Positions 7,275-12,152 of a stretch of DNA of 12,152 nucleotides are shown here, one piece after another (positions within the stretch are counted from its first letter, which is position 1; every line of letters starts with the position of its first letter). The notes beneath the pieces are model-generated. The model saw only the letters and a list, made by a program, of their open reading frames with translations. It did not search any database and was not told where the DNA came from. The stretch lies in assembly GCA_023260615.1 (NCBI GenBank), contig JALQUY010000010.1:1-12152 (forward strand), given 5' to 3'. The translations under genes were made by a program, and so were the position numbers. Source of the DNA: Schleiferiaceae bacterium. Lineage in GTDB: Bacteria; Bacteroidota; Bacteroidia; Flavobacteriales; Schleiferiaceae.

Positions 7275-7601
7275 ATGTCGCGCTTGAAAGAACTCCAATC
7301 CTCTGTCTGGTGGAAACGCCTGACCAACAAATACGCGTTGGTGACCCTATTTTTTGTGGTTTGGATGGCCCTCCTGGACTCCAATTCTGCCCTCATCCAA
7401 TGGGAATTAGACGCCCGACTTCAAGCCTTGGAGGATGGCATTGACTTCTACCAGCGCGAACTCGAAGACACGCAACGTCAGCTAGACGAGCTCGCAAGCG
7501 ATCCTGAAAAATTGGAAAAATTCGCCCGTGAAAACTATTGGATGCACCGTCCTGGGGAGCGCGTTGCCCTTGTAGACCCCCTAACTGAGGACGATGAGTG
7601 A
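7275..7601 (+). CDS. Septum formation initiator, DivIC/FtsB family
   Basis: This 108-residue bitopic membrane protein has a short basic N-terminus, one transmembrane segment (about 20-34, YALVTLFFVVWMALL), a charged coiled-coil stretch (about 41-75) and the C-terminal family motif DPEKLEKFARENYWMHRPGE (77-96). FtsB/DivIC proteins join FtsL and FtsQ/DivIB at the septum and help activate peptidoglycan synthesis during division. The ATG at 7275 is chosen over the TTG at 7269, which lies inside a promoter-like element. The gene overlaps mutA by 8 nt. I recall this division gene next to mutA in flavobacterial genomes, so the pairing is conserved rather than accidental. A functional link to the mutase is not known. 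Confidence 0.88.
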   Translation: MSRLKELQSSVWWKRLTNKYALVTLFFVVWMALLDSNSALIQWELDARLQALEDGIDFYQRELEDTQRQLDELASDPEKLEKFARENYWMHRPGERVALVDPLTEDDE

Positions 7602-8646
7602 GATTCATTTACCGGAGGGCTTTGCCCTTCCAGTTACGGGAAAGCCCGCGGACTACCCGGATCTTCCGTGGACGACGGGGCCTCGGCCCTTTGCCCACCG
7701 CCATGCCCTAGAAGCCATCGACGGTGCTGAGCCCGAGGACGCTAACCGCAGGGCCCTCGATGCCTTGATGCACGGGGCAAGCTCCCTGCTCTTTTGGGTC
7801 CACCGAGCGGAAGACCTGCCGGTACTGCTCCAGGGTATTCGGCTCGATATTGCGCCTGTTCATCTGGTCTATGGTGGAAAGGTGGAAGAGGTGGCGGCAG
7901 CGCTTCGCGAACTGCCGAATAACCTGCATCCCGAGGCGCTACATGGTTCTGTCAACCTCGATCCCGCCGAACATCTGGTCCGCACAAAAGCGCATTGGCG
8001 CGGAAGTATAGAGGCGGACCTGGCGCAAATTCAAGAGGCCATGAAACTCCCCAAGGGCGTACGTGTACTCTGTGGAAACGGAGCCGAAATGGCCCATATT
8101 TCCGGATCCACTTCCGCCTTGGACCAGCTGATCTTTGGCCTGGGGTCCCTCTTTGCACAACTCGATTACGTAGGCTGGGAGCACGCCGACCGCGCATGGC
8201 TCAACCTAGAAGCCACAGATGACTACCTCCAGACGATTGCCCTTGTCCAAGCAGCTCGTAGCCTGTGGGAGTCTGCAACCCAAAAGAAGTTGAATCGCTC
8301 CGCTCCCTTGTGGATCAGCGGACGCCCGCATCTACCCGCTCACACCGAAGATGCCGCCGGCCTCATAGGACTGGGCATGCAGCAGCAAGCGCTGTGGTTA
8401 GGCGGCTGCGATGAACTTTGGATCACTCCCCTGAACGACAGCCTACAGGCCAAAGATTGGGCGCGCCAGCAAGTCTTGGTACTTACATACGAAAACGGCC
8501 TCCAAGGCCTCGACCAACCCCTCGCGGGATCCTACACCCTGGACGGTTACACGGCCAAAATGCAAGCTGAAGTAGAATCGCGTTGGGCCCAGCACACGGC
8601 CGAAGGCGGCTTTTGGGCGAACCTAAAAATTCATGTGGGCGCATGA
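7594..8646 (+). CDS. mutA: Methylmalonyl-CoA mutase small (beta) subunit, reduced form
   Basis: The 350-residue protein is related to the mutase TIM barrel but is non-catalytic. Where the large subunit has [10 protein letters not shown], this one has [13 protein letters not shown] (161-173), lacking the active-site Tyr-His pair. Barrel-end segments [13 protein letters not shown] (311-323) and EGGF (337-340) are recognisable, and the protein ends about ten residues later. It therefore has no trace of the cobalamin-fold C-terminal domain of full-length small subunits (over 600 residues). The N-terminus is also short: it starts at LPEGFALPV, roughly where others have an EGI-x-VKP motif after 30-50 further residues. 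Its role is to form the heterodimer with MutB. The start overlaps divIC by 8 nt, and the stop overlaps mutB as ATGA, giving tight coupling and presumably matched synthesis. Confidence 0.85.
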   Translation: MSEIHLPEGFALPVTGKPADYPDLPWTTGPRPFAHRHALEAIDGAEPEDANRRALDALMHGASSLLFWVHRAEDLPVLLQGIRLDIAPVHLVYGGKVEEVAAALRELPNNLHPEALHGSVNLDPAEHLVRTKAHWRGSIEADLAQIQEAMKLPKGVRVLCGNGAEMAHISGSTSALDQLIFGLGSLFAQLDYVGWEHADRAWLNLEATDDYLQTIALVQAARSLWESATQKKLNRSAPLWISGRPHLPAHTEDAAGLIGLGMQQQALWLGGCDELWITPLNDSLQAKDWARQQVLVLTYENGLQGLDQPLAGSYTLDGYTAKMQAEVESRWAQHTAEGGFWANLKIHVGA

Positions 8647-10649
8647 ACCGCTATCCACACGAACAAGACAGAGCTGGCGTAGCCCCGTTTTTGCGCGGTC
8701 CCTACAGCAGTATGTACAGCCAGAGGCCGTGGACCATTCGGCAGTATGCGGGATTTTCAACCGCCGAAGAATCGAATGCCTTCTACCGTGCCAACTTGGC
8801 GGCAGGCCAAATGGGGCTCAGTATCGCCTTTGACTTAGCGACGCACCGCGGCTACGACAGTGACCACCCTCGGGTTCAGGGCGACGTCGGCAAGGCTGGG
8901 GTGGCCATTGACAGTGTGGAAGACATGAAACGCCTTTTTGAGGGCATACCGCTTGAAAAGATGTCCGTCTCCATGACCATGAACGGCGCCGTCTTGCCTA
9001 TTCTCGCCTTCTACATCGTGGCAGCGGAGGAACAGGGCGTCGCGCTGGAGGATCTCACGGGCACCATACAAAACGACATCCTCAAGGAGTTTATGGTCCG
9101 CAACACCTACATCTACCCGCCTGCCCCGAGCATGCGCCTGATTGCGGACATTTTTCAATTTACCAGTGCGCACATGCCGCGCTTCAACAGCATTTCCATC
9201 TCTGGCTACCACATGCAGGAAGCGGGTGCTACGGCCGCTATTGAATTGGCGTATACCTTGGCCGACGGCTGGGAGTACCTGCGCACCGGGGTGGCCAATG
9301 GATTGGACATCGACGATTTTGCGCCGCGATTGAGCTTCTTTTGGGGCATCGGCATGGATTTCTTCACAGAAATTGCCAAAATGCGCGCCGCTCGAGTGTT
9401 GTGGGACCGCATCGTGGGCAGCTTTAACCCTCAGAATCCCAAGAGCCGCGCCCTGCGAACCCATTGCCAGACCAGCGGCTGGTCCTTGACCGAGCAGAAA
9501 CCCTACAACAATGTGACCCGCACGGCCGTAGAAGCCATGGCCGCTGTGCTTGGGGGAACTCAGTCCTTGCACACAAATGCTTTGGACGAGGCCATTGCCT
9601 TGCCGACAGATTACTCGGCCCGAATTGCCCGCGAGACACAGCTCTATTTGCAGCAAAAAAGTGGCATTACCCGTTTTGTGGATCCTTTTGGCGGCAGCCA
9701 CGAAGTGGAAAAGCGAACGGCGGCCTTACTCGAAGAAGCCTGGACGCTCATTCAGGAAATTGAAGCACTCGGCGGCATGGCAAAGGCTTTGGAAAAAGGC
9801 ATCCCCAAGCTCCGAATCGAGGAGGCTGCGGCCCAAAAACAAGCCCGACTCGACCGCGGCAAGGATGTGCTCGTCGGGGTCAATGCCTTCCAATCCTCAG
9901 AAGACGAGGAGGCCTTTGATGTTCGGGAGGTGGATAACCAAGCCGTGCGCGATGCCCAAGTCCAACGACTAGCCGAACTCCGCGCACAGCGCGACGAAAC
10001 GGCGGTGCAGCAGGCCCTTGCCGCCTTGAAGCAGGCCGCCCTTGGGTCGGGCAATTTGCTTCAGGCCGCCGTCGTAGCTGCCCGTTCGCGCGCGACCCTT
10101 GGCGAAATCAGTTTTACCTTGGAGGAAGTCTTTGGGCGCTACCAGGCGTCCACCCAACTCGTGAGTGGCGTGTACAAACGTGAAAATGCATCCGACCCTG
10201 ATTTTGCCAAGGCCCGCGCCCTGGCCAATGACTTTGCGGCCAAAGAAGGGCGCCGCCCGCGTATTCTCGTGGCCAAAATGGGTCAGGACGGACATGACCG
10301 AGGTGCCAAAGTGGTTGCAAGCAGCTTTGCAGATTTGGGGTTTGACGTCGACTTGGGCCCTCTCTTTCAAACGCCGGAAGAAACCGCGCGCCAGGCCGTG
10401 GAAAACGACGTACACTGGGTGGGCGTAAGTTCCCTCGCCGCAGGACACAAAACGCTTGTTCCACAGTTGATGCAGTGCCTCAAGGAGCTTGGACGCCCGG
10501 ACATCTTAGTCGTAGTGGGCGGTGTCATCCCAAAGGGCGACTATTCCGCCCTTTTTGAGATGGGGGTGGCTGGAATCTTTGGGCCCGGGACGCCGATTGC
10601 GCATTCGGCCACGCAGTTGCTAGAAACCATTCTGTCCCAACGCTTCTAG
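8643..10649 (+). CDS. mutB: Methylmalonyl-CoA mutase large (alpha, catalytic) subunit
   Basis: This adenosylcobalamin enzyme interconverts (R)-methylmalonyl-CoA and succinyl-CoA. In the 668-residue protein the catalytic barrel contains [14 protein letters not shown] with Tyr35 (Tyr89 in the Propionibacterium enzyme), Arg153 (Arg207), Tyr189 and His190 in [11 protein letters not shown] (Tyr243, His244). The C-terminal B12 domain has the DxHxxG motif DGHDRG with cobalt-ligating His551 (His610), SSLAAGH and VVGGVIP. All key residues are present, so it should be active. The constant offset of 54 shows that the N-terminus is about 54 residues shorter than in the Propionibacterium enzyme. The ATG at 8643 overlaps the mutA stop as ATGA. 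The upstream in-frame ATG at 8583 would add 20 residues inside mutA that do not resemble the missing arm. The next gene, meaB, begins one base after the stop. Confidence 0.96.
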   Translation: MNRYPHEQDRAGVAPFLRGPYSSMYSQRPWTIRQYAGFSTAEESNAFYRANLAAGQMGLSIAFDLATHRGYDSDHPRVQGDVGKAGVAIDSVEDMKRLFEGIPLEKMSVSMTMNGAVLPILAFYIVAAEEQGVALEDLTGTIQNDILKEFMVRNTYIYPPAPSMRLIADIFQFTSAHMPRFNSISISGYHMQEAGATAAIELAYTLADGWEYLRTGVANGLDIDDFAPRLSFFWGIGMDFFTEIAKMRAARVLWDRIVGSFNPQNPKSRALRTHCQTSGWSLTEQKPYNNVTRTAVEAMAAVLGGTQSLHTNALDEAIALPTDYSARIARETQLYLQQKSGITRFVDPFGGSHEVEKRTAALLEEAWTLIQEIEALGGMAKALEKGIPKLRIEEAAAQKQARLDRGKDVLVGVNAFQSSEDEEAFDVREVDNQAVRDAQVQRLAELRAQRDETAVQQALAALKQAALGSGNLLQAAVVAARSRATLGEISFTLEEVFGRYQASTQLVSGVYKRENASDPDFAKARALANDFAAKEGRRPRILVAKMGQDGHDRGAKVVASSFADLGFDVDLGPLFQTPEETARQAVENDVHWVGVSSLAAGHKTLVPQLMQCLKELGRPDILVVVGGVIPKGDYSALFEMGVAGIFGPGTPIAHSATQLLETILSQRF

Positions 10650-10650
10650 C

Positions 10651-11667
10651 ATGGCTATCAATCCCACCTTTCACGCCGCTGCACGCCCCGAATGGGATGT
10701 TCCCGCGCTGCTGGAGGGACTGAAGCGTGGCGACCGCCAAACCCTGGCTCGCGCGATCACGTTGGTGGAGAGCCGCCGGGCCGAAGACCAGACTTTCGCC
10801 CAAGAACTTTTGAATCAGCTACAGCCCAAGACCGCGTCCGAGACGTTTCGTCTGGGTATTACGGGAAACCCAGGTGCAGGTAAAAGCACCCTGATTGAAG
10901 TCCTCGGGCAACAGTGGATCGCATCGGGTCACCGAGTGGCCGTTTTAGCCATAGATCCAAGTAGTCCGCAAAATCATGGAAGCCTCTTGGGCGATAAGAC
11001 TCGGATGGAAGGTCTAAGCCGTGCTCCAGAAGCCTTCATTCGCCCGAGCCCCTCAGCGGGCGCCTTGGGCGGCCTGCACGCCCACATGCCCGAGGTTATC
11101 TCCTTGTGCGAAGCCGCAGGCTATGACCGGATCATCGTTGAAACCGTGGGCGTGGGTCAAAACGAAACGGCCGTGGCGGATGTCGTCGATTTCACCTTAC
11201 TCCTTGCATTGCCTGGAGCTGGCGATGAAGTCCAAGGATTAAAGCGCGGCGTCATGGAGGCGGCGGATGCTGTATTTGTCAACAAAGCGGACGGAGAACG
11301 CCTGACGATGGCGCGCGACGCCCAACGCCAATTGCGCCAAGCACTGCAACTCTTCCACCGCGAAGACGGTTGGGAAGTTCCCATCGCATTAGGGAGCGCA
11401 CTCGAACCCAAAAGCTTGGTGGACCTTTTTGAACTGCTGGATCGCGGCATGCGCTGGTTCGTCAGCACAGGGATGAGCGAAAAGCGACGAGAGGCGCAAC
11501 AAGGGGTCCACTTTGAGCAACGCCTTCAAGACGGGCTACTCCTCTGGGCGCAGCGAAAGCATCCCACTGCGTGGGAGGACGTACAAAAAGAAGTCAAGGA
11601 GGGACGCAAAAGTCCAGCTGCGGCGGCCTTAGAATTCTTGCGCAATCTCGCGGCGGAGAACCGCTAG
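10651..11667 (+). CDS. meaB: Methylmalonyl-CoA mutase-associated G protein (MeaB/ArgK family GTPase)
   Basis: MeaB is a G3E-family GTPase that binds methylmalonyl-CoA mutase, gates delivery of adenosylcobalamin and protects the enzyme from radical inactivation; the human homologue is MMAA. The 338-residue sequence has the P-loop GNPGAGKST (72-80), DPSSP (102-106), GDKTRME (114-120), RPSPSAGALGG (131-141), the Walker B/switch region ETVGVGQ (164-170) and the base-specificity motif NKAD (211-214). Length and motifs are normal. It starts one base after the mutB stop, so cotranscription with the mutase is near certain, supporting this role rather than the older LAO/AO transport annotation. Its last 39 bases overlap the 3' end of a convergent gene. 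Confidence 0.95.
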   Translation: MAINPTFHAAARPEWDVPALLEGLKRGDRQTLARAITLVESRRAEDQTFAQELLNQLQPKTASETFRLGITGNPGAGKSTLIEVLGQQWIASGHRVAVLAIDPSSPQNHGSLLGDKTRMEGLSRAPEAFIRPSPSAGALGGLHAHMPEVISLCEAAGYDRIIVETVGVGQNETAVADVVDFTLLLALPGAGDEVQGLKRGVMEAADAVFVNKADGERLTMARDAQRQLRQALQLFHREDGWEVPIALGSALEPKSLVDLFELLDRGMRWFVSTGMSEKRREAQQGVHFEQRLQDGLLLWAQRKHPTAWEDVQKEVKEGRKSPAAAALEFLRNLAAENR

Positions 11668-12150
11668 AGCTGCTCGTGTGGGCAAGGCGCCCATTTCCAT
11701 GGTCTTATTGAGGATAGCTTTAGAAAGCTCGGCGCCGGTAGCGTCTTCGGGCAGTTCAGCTGCAACCGTGTTGATCAGGGAAACCATGGCGCTCTTGGCC
11801 GTAGACACCATCTCCCACACGTGTTCGCTCACGTACACTTGCTGCGAGAGGTTGTGCTCAAATTCCGCTCGTATGGACTGCTGAAGCAAAAGCAGGTATT
11901 CGGACTTGCTCAGAGAAGAGGCCTTCACGCGCAGGAGAAGTGACGACGGGCTGATGCGCTCCAAGAGGAGAGCGAGGCGCTCGTAGGCTTGCATTCGGAT
12001 CGGCAGAGCCTGCTTCTGCGAAGCCGCCAGGCGCTCACTGCGGCGGCGCTTGTCCTCGTTGTCCAGGAAGCCGGACATCATCAAATAAACGACGATGAGG
12101 ATCAGGATAGACGGGAAAATCGTGCGAAGCGTATCGTAGAAAACATCCAT
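11629..12150 (-). CDS. Membrane-anchored protein of unknown function, Bacteroidota type
   Basis: The 173-residue product has one N-terminal transmembrane helix (about 11-27, IFPSILILIVVYLMMSG), then a basic stretch with DKRRRSER (33-40) and a mostly helical, probably cytoplasmic region. The segment AEFEHNLSQQVYVSEHVWEM, around residues 95-114, followed by TAKSAMVSLINTVAAELPED, resembles a conserved hypothetical protein I have seen in Bacteroidota genomes. No function or firm family name can be given. The reading frame is complete, with ATG at 12148-12150. Its promoter lies outside the window. Its 3' end runs 39 nt into the 3' end of meaB on the opposite strand, with no terminator visible between them. 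Confidence 0.75.
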   Translation of the reverse strand: MDVFYDTLRTIFPSILILIVVYLMMSGFLDNEDKRRRSERLAASQKQALPIRMQAYERLALLLERISPSSLLLRVKASSLSKSEYLLLLQQSIRAEFEHNLSQQVYVSEHVWEMVSTAKSAMVSLINTVAAELPEDATGAELSKAILNKTMEMGALPTRAALAVLRREIAQEF

Positions 12151-12152
12151 GC

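Noticed and set aside
7239..7594. Cobalamin riboswitch controlling the mutase genes
   Set aside because: mutA overlaps divIC, and the gap before divIC is only 36 nt, too short for a B12 riboswitch.
8835..9701. 288-codon antisense frame within mutB
   Set aside because: mutB is strongly conserved here. The antisense product has no recognisable motif and is explained by GC-rich codon bias.

Overview
This 12.2 kb window looks like chromosomal DNA from a Bacteroidota bacterium, most likely a fairly GC-rich member of the Flavobacteriales. The evidence is: perfect TAnnTTTG promoter elements (the Bacteroidota -7 consensus) in short intergenic gaps, a carB that ends where flavobacterial CarB proteins usually end (no C-terminal regulatory domain), a DUF2141 secreted protein, and a divIC - mutA - mutB arrangement that I recall from flavobacterial genomes. 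The placement is inference from gene content; no rRNA or other taxonomic marker is present.

Layout. 15-437 (+) is a small secreted DUF2141 protein. It converges on carB (707-3556, -) across a 269-bp gap holding a 62-bp, CTAG-rich tandem repeat. Upstream of carB on the same strand is rpmH (3660-3818, -, ribosomal protein L34, only 52 codons), which ends in a clear intrinsic terminator. rpmH and the rightward genes diverge from a short gap with two oppositely directed, overlapping promoters. The rightward genes are a short-chain dehydrogenase (3887-4645), an Fe(II)/2-oxoglutarate oxygenase (4642-5448), an ABC exporter half-transporter (5448-7238), the division protein DivIC/FtsB (7275-7601), the small and large subunits of methylmalonyl-CoA mutase (7594-8646 and 8643-10649) and their G-protein chaperone MeaB (10651-11667). 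Most junctions overlap or nearly touch (ATGA, TAATG, 8-nt overlap, 1-nt gap). The one exception is a 36-nt gap before divIC holding a hairpin and a TAnnTTTG element, so the run may be two transcription units. A membrane-anchored Bacteroidota-type protein of unknown function (11629-12150, -) closes the window and overlaps the meaB 3' end tail to tail.

Function. mutA, mutB and meaB form a complete adenosylcobalamin-dependent methylmalonyl-CoA mutase module that interconverts (R)-methylmalonyl-CoA and succinyl-CoA, with MeaB guarding the cofactor. The epimerase and propionyl-CoA carboxylase needed for a full propionate route are not in the window. The SDR, oxygenase and exporter genes are tightly coupled, but their substrates cannot be read from sequence.

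Most of the window is housekeeping. The points most worth a second look are the trimmed methylmalonyl-CoA mutase (small subunit cut to a degenerate barrel, large subunit lacking about 54 N-terminal residues), the 62-bp CTAG-rich repeat, and the compact divergent promoter with a probable leaderless transcript. I do not see evidence for a wholly new system.
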